This document shows positions 56,177-63,909 of a DNA stretch of 64,000 nt, piece by piece. Positions within the stretch are counted from its first letter, which is position 1. Every line of letters begins with the position of its first letter. Source of the DNA: Phaeobacter sp. CECT 5382 (GTDB lineage Bacteria; Pseudomonadota; Alphaproteobacteria; Rhodobacterales; Rhodobacteraceae); assembly GCF_001457775.1 (NCBI RefSeq), contig NZ_CYSG01000001.1:353346-417345 (forward strand), given 5' to 3'. The translations under genes and the position numbers were made by a program. The notes below the pieces were generated by a model. That model did not search any database. It saw only the letters and a list, made by a program, of their open reading frames with translations, and was not told the origin of the DNA.

Positions 56177-56713
56177 ATGCTGATCCCCCGCCAAAAGACC
56201 CCCAACCTTGCCCTGCCCTTGCTGGGCGGCGGCCAATTTGATCTTGCCACCGAAGCCAGCAGCCGTGGCACTGTGATCTGCTTTTATCGCGGGTTGCACT
56301 GCCCGATCTGCGCCAACTACCTGACTGAACTGGAAAAGCGCGTCGCCGATTTCGCTGAACGTGGTGTCACCTGCATCGCAGTTTCTGCTGACGGAGAAGA
56401 GCGCACCCAGGCCATGGCAGACAAGATCAAAGCCAGTACGCTGCGTTTTGCCTATGATCTGCCGCTGGATGTGGCCAAATCCTGGGGCCTGTATATTTCC
56501 ACCTCGCGCGGCACGACCTCCATCGGCATCGAGGAGCCCGCGCTGTTTTCCGAACCCGGCCTGTTCATGGTGACACCCGAGCAGACACTTTACTATGGCT
56601 CGACCCAGACCATGCCCTTTGTGCGACCACACTTCTCAGAGCTGGTCGGTGCTTTGGATTTTGCCATTGCCAATGACTACCCGGCACGTGGCGAATATAC
56701 CGGCGCGGTATAA
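56177..56713 (+). CDS. AhpC/TSA-type peroxiredoxin-like protein
   Basis: 178 residues from the ATG at 56177, with AAGGAG 6 bases upstream. Thioredoxin-fold with the active-site sequence YRGLHCPICANYL, i.e. a CxxC at the position of the peroxidatic Cys. That fits the thioredoxin-like AhpC/TSA subgroup found next to AraC regulators. It probably reduces hydroperoxides or acts as a disulfide reductase in the cytoplasm; no signal peptide is seen. Confidence 0.85.
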   Translation: MLIPRQKTPNLALPLLGGGQFDLATEASSRGTVICFYRGLHCPICANYLTELEKRVADFAERGVTCIAVSADGEERTQAMADKIKASTLRFAYDLPLDVAKSWGLYISTSRGTTSIGIEEPALFSEPGLFMVTPEQTLYYGSTQTMPFVRPHFSELVGALDFAIANDYPARGEYTGAV

Positions 56714-56906
56714 CCCAGCCCGAATTCACGATCCCGCACACCACGCACGACTGCGGACACCCGGCCGCTGCTCCATATTTTCAGGGGCAGCGGCTTTTAC
56801 GCTTTGTCTCCCAGTTCCGGGCACGTCCCCTGCCTGCGACCAATGGACAGAGGTCAGCTTTGCAGGCATAGAGAAGCTCCGACAAATCACAGGCCCGGCC
56901 CCACGC

Positions 56907-57158
56907 GTGCAGATCAGACTGGAAAAATTCGACTACAGCGATGGCCGACACCGCTATTGCGTGTTGTGCCTGAGCCAGACGTTGTTTGGGGAATGGTGCC
57001 TCGAGCAGGCCAAAGGCCCCATTGGCGCGGCTGGCGGTCAGCAACGGCGAGCCTATTTTCTGCATCACACCGAAGCCCTGCAAAGCTTTGAGACCCTACG
57101 CGACAAAGAGGTCAAGCGCGGCTTTGTGCCGATCCCTGTGCAATTGGGGCTGCTGTAG
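56907..57158 (+). CDS. WGR-domain-like small protein (start uncertain)
   Basis: About 83 residues from a GTG at 56907; the reading frame is open upstream to 56595 but that part overlaps the peroxiredoxin gene and is not conserved-looking. The core HRYCVLCLSQTLFGEWCLEQAKGPIG followed by GGQQRRAYF and LRDKEVKRGF resembles the WGR domain, in which the usual Trp-Gly-Arg is here Lys-Gly-Pro. WGR domains bind nucleic acid or act in toxin systems and PARPs. A divergent or decaying copy is possible. Confidence 0.45.
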   Translation: MQIRLEKFDYSDGRHRYCVLCLSQTLFGEWCLEQAKGPIGAAGGQQRRAYFLHHTEALQSFETLRDKEVKRGFVPIPVQLGLL

Positions 57159-57236
57159 CTGCCCCAATCTGGGTTTCATCTGTGGGCGACCGACATCTCC
57201 GGGTGACAGGGTCAGTCCAACCTAGCTGCACCCGCT

Positions 57237-57623
57237 TTACTGCACCCGTGTCCAGGTTTGCTTTGAGCAGATAAGCCCTCCAGCCACACAGCCCCGCAGT
57301 GCCAGCGAGTTGCCATTCAGATCCATTTTGCCGGTGTAGATCTTGTCATTCGACGGCCGCCAGACTTCGCCGGTGTAATAGCCATCACCCTTGGCCACCA
57401 TGTCGATCACCAGGGTCTTGCCGATATTGGGTGAAGCATATTCGCCGGCACCATTAAAGGTCCGGGCGATTTTACCGCAGATGGCCGCGCCACAGGGTGC
57501 CATCTTGATATGCGCATAAGAGCCATCATCCGGCTGCGTCTTCCAGGTGCCCAGCACAGGGTCTGCCAGCGCAGCCCCCGCCAGACTGAGAGCGGTCAAA
57601 GTTACGGCCATAAAGGTTTTCAT
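57237..57623 (-). CDS. DUF2147 family periplasmic protein
   Basis: 128 residues from the ATG at 57623, preceded by GGAGG. Signal peptide MKTFMAVTLTALSLAGAALA cleaved near residue 20. The mature part begins DPVLGTWKTQPDDGSYAHI, the DUF2147 pattern, with CGAAICGKI, a GEVWRPSNDKIYTGKM strand and GCVAGGLICSKQTW. Two Cys pairs are probably disulfides. Function unknown, outer periplasmic beta-barrel-like fold. Divergent from hisA with 196 bases between the starts. Confidence 0.9.
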   Translation of the reverse strand: MKTFMAVTLTALSLAGAALADPVLGTWKTQPDDGSYAHIKMAPCGAAICGKIARTFNGAGEYASPNIGKTLVIDMVAKGDGYYTGEVWRPSNDKIYTGKMDLNGNSLALRGCVAGGLICSKQTWTRVQ

Positions 57624-57819
57624 TTCAGGTCCTCCCGTTTGGTGTTTTGTTTTCCACACAGTGACGCAGGCACTCCTTTTCAGGCAAGGTTGACTTTGGG
57701 TCGCGTTGCATTTCACGCCCGCCTTGTGCAAAACATCGCTCAACTGCTTTGGCCGCCTTTCCTGGTCAAAGCGAGATGACATACCCGCCCTGACGGGTAC
57801 AGATGCAAAGGCAGCGCAA

Positions 57820-58542
57820 ATGATCCTCTACCCCGCAATCGATCTCAAGGATGGCCAGGCCGTGCGTCTGCTGCATGGCGACATGGACAAGACCACCGTG
57901 TTCAACGACAATCCGGCCGCTCAGGCGCTGGAATTTGTCGCGGCTGGCTGCGACTGGCTGCATCTGGTCGATCTGAACGGCGCCTTTGCGGGCGAACCCG
58001 TCAATGCCGCACCAGTCGAGGAAATCCTGAAACAGTGCAAGGTGCCTGCGCAGCTCGGCGGTGGCATCCGCGATATGAAAACCATCGCAAACTGGATCGA
58101 AAAGGGTCTCGCGCGGGTGATCCTAGGCACGGTTGCGGTGGAAAATCCCGATCTGGTGCGCGAAGCCGCCCGCGAATTCCCCGGCAAGGTCGCCGTCGGC
58201 ATCGACGCCCGCAATGGCCGCGTCGCCACCAAGGGCTGGGCGGAAGAGACCGATGTCATGGTTACTGATCTGGCCAAATCATTCGAGGACGCAGGTGTTG
58301 CCGCCATTATCTACACCGACATCATGCGCGACGGTGCCATGAAGGGCCCCAATGTGTCGGCCACTGCCGATCTGGCCAATGCGGTCTCGATTCCGGTCAT
58401 TGCTTCCGGTGGTGTCTCGTCGCTGGACGACCTGCGGGCGCTGAAATCCTGCGGCGCGCCACTGAATGGTGCCATTTCCGGCCGGGCACTTTATGATGGC
58501 GCCATTGATCTCGCCGAAGCGCTTGCTGTGCTGAAAGGCTGA
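57820..58542 (+). CDS. hisA: Phosphoribosylformimino-5-aminoimidazole carboxamide ribotide isomerase HisA
   Basis: 240 residues from the ATG at 57820; the ORF runs further upstream with no ribosome site. TIM barrel with catalytic Asp in [12 protein letters not shown] and the second in [15 protein letters not shown]. Phosphate-binding loops QLGGGIRD and [11 protein letters not shown]. It isomerises ProFAR to PRFAR for HisF-HisH. First of the hisA / DUF2867 / small membrane / hisF / hisE run. Confidence 0.97.
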   Translation: MILYPAIDLKDGQAVRLLHGDMDKTTVFNDNPAAQALEFVAAGCDWLHLVDLNGAFAGEPVNAAPVEEILKQCKVPAQLGGGIRDMKTIANWIEKGLARVILGTVAVENPDLVREAAREFPGKVAVGIDARNGRVATKGWAEETDVMVTDLAKSFEDAGVAAIIYTDIMRDGAMKGPNVSATADLANAVSIPVIASGGVSSLDDLRALKSCGAPLNGAISGRALYDGAIDLAEALAVLKG

Positions 58543-58546
58543 TACC

Positions 58547-58996
58547 ATGACCCGGGTGCATGCCACGGAACTGCCGCGCTCTAGCCTGCTGTATCAGCAG
58601 CCTGCAGGCATCCGCCCGGGGGATTTCATGGATTGCTACGCCAAGCCCTGCGATCTGCCGCCGGAAGAGGCCGCCGAACGCGCCTTTCGCTTTCCGGCCT
58701 GGGTCTCTACTCTGATGCGGCTGCGCAACCTACTGGTTGCCCCTTTCGGGCTGAACACCCAGGTCATAACACCCGACCGGGTCGGGTTTTTTCCGCTTGT
58801 GACCCGCTCAGATGATGAGCTGATCCTGGGGCTGGATGACAGCCATCTGGATTTTCGCATCTCGGTGTTGAAACAGGACGGCCAAATCTATTTCGCCACC
58901 TGGGTACGCACCAAGAACCGATTTGGCAGGCTCTATCTGCGCGCAATCATGCCCTTTCACATCCTCATCGTGCGCAACGCGGTAAAACGCGCATGA
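58547..58996 (+). CDS. DUF2867 family protein
   Basis: 149 residues starting 5 bases after hisA, same strand. It matches the DUF2867 outline: an early ADDFMDCY-like segment (GDFMDCYAKP), RFPAWVSTLMRLRN in the middle, and a C-terminal LILGLDDSHLDFRISV...FATWVRTKNRFGRLYLRAIMPFH. A soluble protein of unknown role. It overlaps the next small ORF by 4 bases. Confidence 0.85.
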   Translation: MTRVHATELPRSSLLYQQPAGIRPGDFMDCYAKPCDLPPEEAAERAFRFPAWVSTLMRLRNLLVAPFGLNTQVITPDRVGFFPLVTRSDDELILGLDDSHLDFRISVLKQDGQIYFATWVRTKNRFGRLYLRAIMPFHILIVRNAVKRA

Positions 58997-59274
58997 TTAA
59001 CCGAATTTTCCTTCTCTTCACTCTGGGTCCGGTGCTGCTCTGGCTGCTTTGTATCGCTGTGGTGCTGTTTCTGGGCAATGTCATTGGCTGCACCATCCAC
59101 GAAGGCTTTGCCAACCCCTGCAACCTCTTGGGGATGGATCTGGCCGATACCGCCTATAGCATGGGCGTTTTTGCAGCCTGGGGGCCGCTTCTCTTTGGCC
59201 CAGTGGTGGTTGGTGCTGGCATTTTATGGATCCTCGTGGCATTGATCCGCTCGATCCGAAAAAGGAAATCATGA
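58993..59274 (+). CDS. Small two-helix membrane protein, hypothetical
   Basis: 93 residues with an N-terminal helix ([23 protein letters not shown]) and a second one ([21 protein letters not shown]), basic C-terminus SIRKRKS. Two Cys lie between the helices (GCTIHEG and NPCNLLG). ATG overlaps the DUF2867 stop by 4 bases and the stop lies 1 base before the hisF GTG, so it is part of the hisA-hisE transcript. No family recognised. Confidence 0.75.
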   Translation: MINRIFLLFTLGPVLLWLLCIAVVLFLGNVIGCTIHEGFANPCNLLGMDLADTAYSMGVFAAWGPLLFGPVVVGAGILWILVALIRSIRKRKS

Positions 59275-59275
59275 C

Positions 59276-60037
59276 GTGTTGAAGACCCGTATCATCCCCT
59301 GCCTCGACGTGGCCGATGGCCGTGTCGTCAAAGGCGTCAATTTTGTGGGCCTGCGGGATGCCGGCGACCCGGTTGAATCCGCCAAGGCCTATGACGCGGC
59401 TGGGGCGGATGAAATCTGCTTTCTCGACATTCACGCCACGCATGAAAACCGCGGCACCATGTTCGATGTGGTGCGCCGCACCGCCGAACAATGCTTTGTC
59501 CCGCTCACCGTGGGCGGTGGCGTGCGCACCAAGGAAGACGTGCGCGCCTTGTTGCTGGCCGGGGCCGACAAGGTCTCGTTCAACTCTGCTGCCGTAGCCA
59601 ACCCGGATGTCATCGCCGAGGCCGCAGATCAGTTTGGCAGCCAGTGCATTGTCTGCGCCATCGACGCCAAAACGGTCGCCCCTGGCAAGTGGGAGATCTT
59701 TACCCATGGCGGGCGTCGCGAAACCGGCATCGACGCGGTGGAGTTTGCCCGCACGGTTGTGGCCAAAGGTGCGGGGGAAATCCTGCTGACCTCGATGGAT
59801 CGTGACGGCACCAAATCAGGCTTTAACCTGCCACTGACCCGCGCCATCTCGGATGCGGTTCATGTCCCGGTGATCGCCTCGGGCGGGGTTGGCACTCTGG
59901 ATCACCTGGTCGAGGGCGTCACCAAAGGCGGCGCCAGCGCTGTTCTTGCCGCGTCGATCTTTCACTTTGGCGAATTCACCATCCAGGAGGCCAAGGAACA
60001 CATGGCCGCCGCAGGCATTCCAATGAGACTGACATGA
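59276..60037 (+). CDS. hisF: Imidazole glycerol phosphate synthase cyclase subunit HisF
   Basis: 253 residues with a GTG start at 59276 (then TTG AAG ACC), AAAGGA upstream. TIM barrel; catalytic Asp in [29 protein letters not shown], and the second catalytic Asp in [14 protein letters not shown]. Makes IGP and AICAR with ammonia from HisH. The end overlaps hisE by 4 bases. Confidence 0.97.
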   Translation: MLKTRIIPCLDVADGRVVKGVNFVGLRDAGDPVESAKAYDAAGADEICFLDIHATHENRGTMFDVVRRTAEQCFVPLTVGGGVRTKEDVRALLLAGADKVSFNSAAVANPDVIAEAADQFGSQCIVCAIDAKTVAPGKWEIFTHGGRRETGIDAVEFARTVVAKGAGEILLTSMDRDGTKSGFNLPLTRAISDAVHVPVIASGGVGTLDHLVEGVTKGGASAVLAASIFHFGEFTIQEAKEHMAAAGIPMRLT

Positions 60038-60351
60038 GCATTCTACACGACCTCGAAGCCACCATCATCGACCGCAAAACAGCGGATCCCAAAAGCAGCT
60101 GGACCGCAAAACTGCTGGCAAAGGGACCGGAAAAATGCGCTGAAAAATTCGGCGAGGAAGCCATTGAGGCCATCATCGAAGCCGTCAAAGGCGACCGGGT
60201 CAAACTTGCCTCCGAAGGCGCTGATGCGCTCTATCACTTTCTGGTTATGCTGGCGGCCCGCAACGTTGCCCTTGATGATGTATTGGCCGAACTTGCCAAA
60301 CGCCAAAGCATGAGCGGTCTCGACGAAAAAGCGGCCCGTACCAAGAGCTAG
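60034..60351 (+). CDS. hisE: Phosphoribosyl-ATP pyrophosphatase HisE
   Basis: 105 residues, alpha-helical MazG-like fold. [31 protein letters not shown] carries the GxxK...EEAxE metal-binding pattern typical of HisE. Releases pyrophosphate from PR-ATP. Last his gene of the run; overlaps hisF by 4 bases. Confidence 0.96.
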   Translation: MSILHDLEATIIDRKTADPKSSWTAKLLAKGPEKCAEKFGEEAIEAIIEAVKGDRVKLASEGADALYHFLVMLAARNVALDDVLAELAKRQSMSGLDEKAARTKS

Positions 60352-60542
60352 CCACTGGCTGCAAAGTAGGCTGCAACGGGTGTGCGACTTTTTTCCGCCT
60401 CCCAGCCTGCTTTCCTAGGACACCCCTTTCGTCTTTTCGTCTCCCCCCTTTACGTCTTCCTGCTGGGTCAAGAGCCGCCATCCGGCGGCCGCGCCACTGG
60501 CGCGGTTTACCCTTGAGGCAGAAATGCAGCCATAATTGAACT

Positions 60543-60580
60543 GGCGTCTGCAAGGGGCAGATCTGCCCCTTGCAGACGCC
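60543..60580. repeat. 38-bp perfect palindrome
   Basis: GGCGTCTGCAAGGGGCAGA is followed directly by its exact reverse complement, centred on AGATCT. No loop and no T tract. Confidence 0.95.
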
Positions 60581-60598
60581 TCTCAGCAGCCTTTCTTT

Positions 60599-60669
60599 GC
60601 CGGGCCGCAGGCCCGGCTGGGCCCAACGGGAGGTCTGCATTTCAAATGCAGCACCGACGGGCGGGAGCC
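60599..60669. repeat. Two-hairpin dispersed repeat (copy B)
   Basis: Hairpin GCCGGGCC-GCA-GGCCCGGC, block GGGCCCAAC (60619-60627), hairpin CTGCATTT-C-AAATGCAG, block GGCGGGAGCC (60660-60669). The same two blocks occur at 26647-26696 with a different inner hairpin, 50-51 bases overall in both. Confidence 0.6.
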
Positions 60670-60685
60670 GCTACGTTTCCGGTCT

Positions 60686-61156
60686 TTATAGCTTTGAAGA
60701 AATGATGCCGGTGGCAAAACCGCCCATACGCAGCTCTCCAAACAGGCGCTGGTATTCGATTTTAGGACACCGGTCCTGGATCACCGTCACCCCACGCGCA
60801 TCCGCCTTGGCGGCGGCCTCTGCATGGGTCACACCGATCTGCATCCAGATACACTTCAGCGATGGGAACACTTCCAAGGCCTCGTCCACGATCTCCGGCA
60901 CCGCCTCAGAGCGGCGAAAGATATCTACCATATCCACCGGGACATCGATCGCCGTGAGGCTGGGCTGGATCACCTCACCAAACAGGCGTTTGCCAGCATG
61001 GCCGGGATTGACCGGTATCACCCTGTATCCCTTCAGGCCTAGATAGCGCGCCACGTAATAACTGGGGCGAACAGGATTCATCGACACGCCAACAACCGCA
61101 ATCGTACGATTGTCCTGCAAAACGGATTTCAAATGGCCATCACTATAGTCTGTCAT
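60686..61156 (-). CDS. CoA-binding domain protein (YccU-like)
   Basis: 156 residues from the ATG at 61156. Rossmann-fold CoA-binding domain: RTIAVVGVSMNPVRPSYYVARYL at the N-terminus, GYRVIPVNPGHAGKRLFGE next, then VDIFRRSEAVPEIVDEAL and a C-terminal QIGVTHAEAAAKADARGVTVIQDRCPKIE with the Cys of the family. Soluble, role unclear. Convergent with hisE; the gap holds the palindrome. Confidence 0.92.
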   Translation of the reverse strand: MTDYSDGHLKSVLQDNRTIAVVGVSMNPVRPSYYVARYLGLKGYRVIPVNPGHAGKRLFGEVIQPSLTAIDVPVDMVDIFRRSEAVPEIVDEALEVFPSLKCIWMQIGVTHAEAAAKADARGVTVIQDRCPKIEYQRLFGELRMGGFATGIISSKL

Positions 61157-61242
61157 GATCAAGTCCTACCCTGTCAAAGGGCCATCGCCTAGACCAAAGA
61201 CGTCACCGTATAGAGCCGATCCGTCGTCGAAGAAGCACGCAG

Positions 61243-61273
61243 AAAAAAACGCCCGGAACGCGGGGTCCGGGCG
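61243..61273 (-). terminator. Rho-independent terminator of the YHS gene
   Basis: Stem CGCCCGGA/TCCGGGCG (61250-61273), then seven T on the minus strand. About 145 bases beyond the YHS stop. Confidence 0.75.
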
Positions 61274-61417
61274 CTAGGTGTGGAACGAGGGACAGTGAAA
61301 AGATCTGCGGTGGTTCCATTCCGCAGTCCCTATGGATGTAGGGATGCAACAGTGAATAAAAAGATGTCATCGCATCTTTGTGAGCAAAAATTCGGGCAAA
61401 CGCCCGGATTCGTCGAT

Positions 61418-61882
61418 TTAATCGCGCAGCACGGCTGGCCAATTGGCCCGAGCCCCCTGCATCAACTGCTCCGCCTCGCCCTGCCAGATCCCCTGCACCG
61501 AGGCATTGTTCAGCAAAAGTAGTTCGCCCCCGTCAATCACCCAAAGCTGTGGATTCCCCGGCGCCAGATAGCCCTGCGACATGGCATAGGCGCAATAGCC
61601 GCCAAAAACAGGCGCATAGGCACGCGGGTTGGCTTCAAAACGGGCCTGATTGGCGGATGAGGCAAAATGCCAGACAACGCCCTTCCACATCAGGGCGTGT
61701 TTGGCACTGCCGCTGACCGCATGTTGGTCTTCGAAAAAGGCCACCACATCATAGCCGCCAAGCGCGATTCCATCGCGGGCGGAGAATATGGGGGTGTCAG
61801 CCCGCGCCGCAGATGGGGCGGAAATCGCGCCCACAAAAAGCGTGGCCACAGTCAAAGCAGCGATAAACAGGCGCAAAAACAA
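61418..61882 (-). CDS. YHS domain-containing exported protein
   Basis: 154 residues. Signal peptide at 1-28 (FLRLFIAALTVATLFVGAIS...ARA). A YHS-type metal-binding segment follows: IFSARDGIALGGYDVVAFFEDQ, WHFASSANQARFEANPRAYAPVFGGYCAYAM. The Cys of GGYCAYAM and His residues may bind a transition metal. Periplasmic, function unknown. Confidence 0.9.
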   Translation of the reverse strand: MFLRLFIAALTVATLFVGAISAPSAARADTPIFSARDGIALGGYDVVAFFEDQHAVSGSAKHALMWKGVVWHFASSANQARFEANPRAYAPVFGGYCAYAMSQGYLAPGNPQLWVIDGGELLLLNNASVQGIWQGEAEQLMQGARANWPAVLRD

Positions 61883-62066
61883 TTGAGCCTCCGAGAGTGA
61901 GTTTCAGAACAAGGATCAATCTGACCCAGATAGGACGTTTTGCAAAGCCGCCTTACAGAGTTGTGATCATCTCGTGAATATGACCCTGCGCCACACCTGA
62001 CCCAAAATCATAATGCGCTAGGCCGGACCACCATACGGAACCACTAGGCCGCGCCGTTTTCCAGCG

Positions 62067-62510
62067 TCAGTCGAAGATATCTTCCACAAGATCCACCGCT
62101 TCCGACACCAGCTTACGAAACAGGCTTTTGCGTTTTTTGCGCGGCTTTGTCTTGCCGGGCTTTGATTTCGTCTCAAAACCGTTTGGGCCCGCGTGACTTT
62201 CCTTGTAGCTGCTTTTGCGTTTTTTGGACTTCCCCTTCGCTTTGCCGGGTCCGGCATTTTTGGCGGAAGGACGCGGCAATGCCGCTCCTTTTCCAGGGGA
62301 CAGCGGGCGGGCCTTTTGCACCGAGAGAGGAGCGCCGCAGGTACCGCAGACCAGCGTAGAAACTTGGACACCGCCTTGGACAGAATAGCGGCCTGACTTG
62401 CGCGATGTGCCGCCTCTGCCCTGCTGGTCGCCTGCGGGAAGAAAGGTTGACTGTACACCGCAGTAGCAACAGCTGAGGATCTTACCGCCGGTGATGCTGC
62501 AATGTGTCAT
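62067..62510 (-). CDS. Zinc-ribbon-like hypothetical protein
   Basis: 147 residues. Two paired cysteines (CCYCG near residue 15 and CGTCGAPL near residue 55) suggest a zinc ribbon. A Lys/Ser/Pro-rich linker (KGKSKKRKSSYKESHAGP...KSKPGKTKPRKKRK) and a C-terminal helix RKLVSEAVDLVEDIFD follow. The C-terminal helix and basic linker look like a nucleic-acid-binding tail. Same outline seen in roseobacter hypothetical proteins as I recall them. Start could be later. Confidence 0.6.
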   Translation of the reverse strand: MTHCSITGGKILSCCYCGVQSTFLPAGDQQGRGGTSRKSGRYSVQGGVQVSTLVCGTCGAPLSVQKARPLSPGKGAALPRPSAKNAGPGKAKGKSKKRKSSYKESHAGPNGFETKSKPGKTKPRKKRKSLFRKLVSEAVDLVEDIFD

Positions 62511-62548
62511 GCCTGCCCTCGCTCTTTATGCCGCCTGTAGAGCCGCCG

Positions 62549-63340
62549 CTATGACCGCTCCATAGAGGCATATAGGGCAATAGCCGCCGCATTTGAGACG
62601 TTCAGAGAGCCAAAACCACCGGCTGCGTCAATTTTCACCAGATGATCGACGGTTTCTTTGGTTTTCTGCCGCAGCCCCGGACCTTCGGCGCCCAGAACCA
62701 GTGCCACGGGCAGATCCTTGCGCCCCTCAAGACAGCTCTCGATGGTGTCTTCCGCTTCGCCATCCAGTCCCAGCACCACATAACCCATATTCTGTAGCTC
62801 GGTGATGGTATCGGCCAGATTTCGCATCCGCAGATAGGGCTGACGCTCCAAGGCTCCGGAGGCCGTTTTTGCCAGCGCCCCGGTTTCCGGTGCGGAATGG
62901 TGCCGGGTGCCGATCACCGCGCTGGCCCCCAGCACTTCGGCTGAGCGCAGAATGGCGCCGACATTATGCGGATCCGTCACCCGGTCGAGCAGAATGACCC
63001 GCGGCACCTCGGCACCGATGCAATTTTCCGACAAGGACCCCCAGTTTAGCGGCTTGACCTCCAGAGCGGCGCCCTGATGCACAGAATTGGGATCAAGCGG
63101 CGCGTTGAATTTGCGCGGCTCCACCAATTCAGGCGTCATTTCGGCTGCAGCGATCGCCTCTTCCAGCTTGTTCTGCGCATTCAAGGTTACGATCAGACGC
63201 AGTTTTTCCCGTTTTGGGTTCATCAGCGCGTCGCGCACCGCATGAAGACCAAACAGCCAGACAGTCTCACCGCCTCCGGCCTTTTTGGTCTGCTCCTTTT
63301 CAATCACCCACTGGGGCTTTTTGGTGGGTTTCTTGGACAT
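62549..63340 (-). CDS. rlmB: 23S rRNA (guanosine2251-2'-O)-methyltransferase RlmB
   Basis: 263 residues from the ATG at 63340, with GGAGA upstream. SPOUT (TrmH) fold: LFGLHAVRDALMNPKR at the N-terminus (RNA-binding domain), then LLDRVTDPHNVGAILRSAEVLGAS, LVLGAEGPGLRQKTKETVD and a C-terminal LNVSNAAAIALYA. These are the SpoU motifs 1-3 that hold SAM in the knot. Adjacent to tRNA-Tyr (divergent). Lys-rich N-terminus is disordered. Confidence 0.94.
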   Translation of the reverse strand: MSKKPTKKPQWVIEKEQTKKAGGGETVWLFGLHAVRDALMNPKREKLRLIVTLNAQNKLEEAIAAAEMTPELVEPRKFNAPLDPNSVHQGAALEVKPLNWGSLSENCIGAEVPRVILLDRVTDPHNVGAILRSAEVLGASAVIGTRHHSAPETGALAKTASGALERQPYLRMRNLADTITELQNMGYVVLGLDGEAEDTIESCLEGRKDLPVALVLGAEGPGLRQKTKETVDHLVKIDAAGGFGSLNVSNAAAIALYASMERS

Positions 63341-63459
63341 AGATCTCTCCAGCAAAAGGAATTTCAGGTTCGGGCAAAAAACTTGCGTTTTTTCTGTTGA
63401 CGCCCCCTGGGTGCGCTAGTAATCACGCCCTCACAGCAGGTCAACAGCGACTTGCTAGT

Positions 63460-63543
63460 GGGCGACAGGCCGCAAGGTGTGGCAGGGGACTGTAACTCCC
63501 TCGCGGAGACGCACGCCTGGTTCGATTCCAGGGTCGCCCACCA
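63460..63543 (+). tRNA. tRNA-Tyr (GTA)
   Basis: 84 nt with encoded CCA. Acceptor GGGCGAC/GTCGCCC, anticodon loop CTGTAAC (anticodon GTA), a long class II variable arm (CGCGGAGACGCACG region), T arm CCTGGTTCGATTCCAGG. It lies divergent to rlmB. Confidence 0.9.
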
Positions 63544-63650
63544 CTTCTTCTATTTGTTCAATAAAATCAAGGAAGTGGTGGACCGCAGCAGGTTCATCGG
63601 GGTCATTGAGTTTCAATGGGTTACATTGAAAGTGTACCGCACTTTTCTCA
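63544..63650. other. Region downstream of tRNA-Tyr
   Basis: No gene supported. An inverted repeat CCACCACTTC (63538-63547, overlapping the tRNA 3' end) and GAAGTGGTGG (63571-63580) lies around a 23-base spacer; it could act in tRNA processing or as a remnant of an attachment region. Confidence 0.4.
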
Positions 63651-63878
63651 TCACTCCCACTTCTCAACTTTAGCCCGACCCGAGGGCGGCCTGCATAGAA
63701 TTATCAAACCAGCAGGGGTAGTATACTCGGAATTCCTTGACACTTCTGGTGCAGCTCTGGTGCAGCAGGCGGAATAACGCATTTTGTCGATGGCCAAACC
63801 AACTGGCACCTGGTCGCCCTGCTTTTTGAAGATTTCAGAGACCCAAACAGAATCGGCGTGGCCGCAATTGCACATCAT
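63651..63878 (-). CDS. Zinc-finger-like small protein (possibly broken)
   Basis: 75 residues. CNCGHADSVWVSEIFKKQG...GLAIDKMRYSACCTRAAPE resembles small alphaproteobacterial proteins with CxCGH and a second Cys pair, as I recall them; here the second pair is CC without the usual spacing. No ribosome site is clear, and an IS-like element begins 32 bases upstream of the ATG, so the promoter may have been lost. Confidence 0.4.
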   Translation of the reverse strand: MMCNCGHADSVWVSEIFKKQGDQVPVGLAIDKMRYSACCTRAAPEVSRNSEYTTPAGLIILCRPPSGRAKVEKWE

Positions 63879-63909
63879 ATAGAGCTTGTGCTGATTGATA
63901 ACTGAGAGC

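Larger units (their letters stand above)
60352..60685. other. Repeat-rich intergenic region hisE / CoA-binding gene
   Basis: 334 bases between convergent genes. It contains hairpins GCCGCC-AT-CCGGCGGC (about 60474) and CGCGCC-ACT-GGCGCG (about 60490), the 38-bp palindrome (60543-60580) and the two-hairpin repeat copy B (60599-60669). Confidence 0.7.

Noticed and set aside
63455..63667. Minus-strand ORF across tRNA-Tyr
   Set aside because: It is a translation of the antisense tRNA, a common false gene call.
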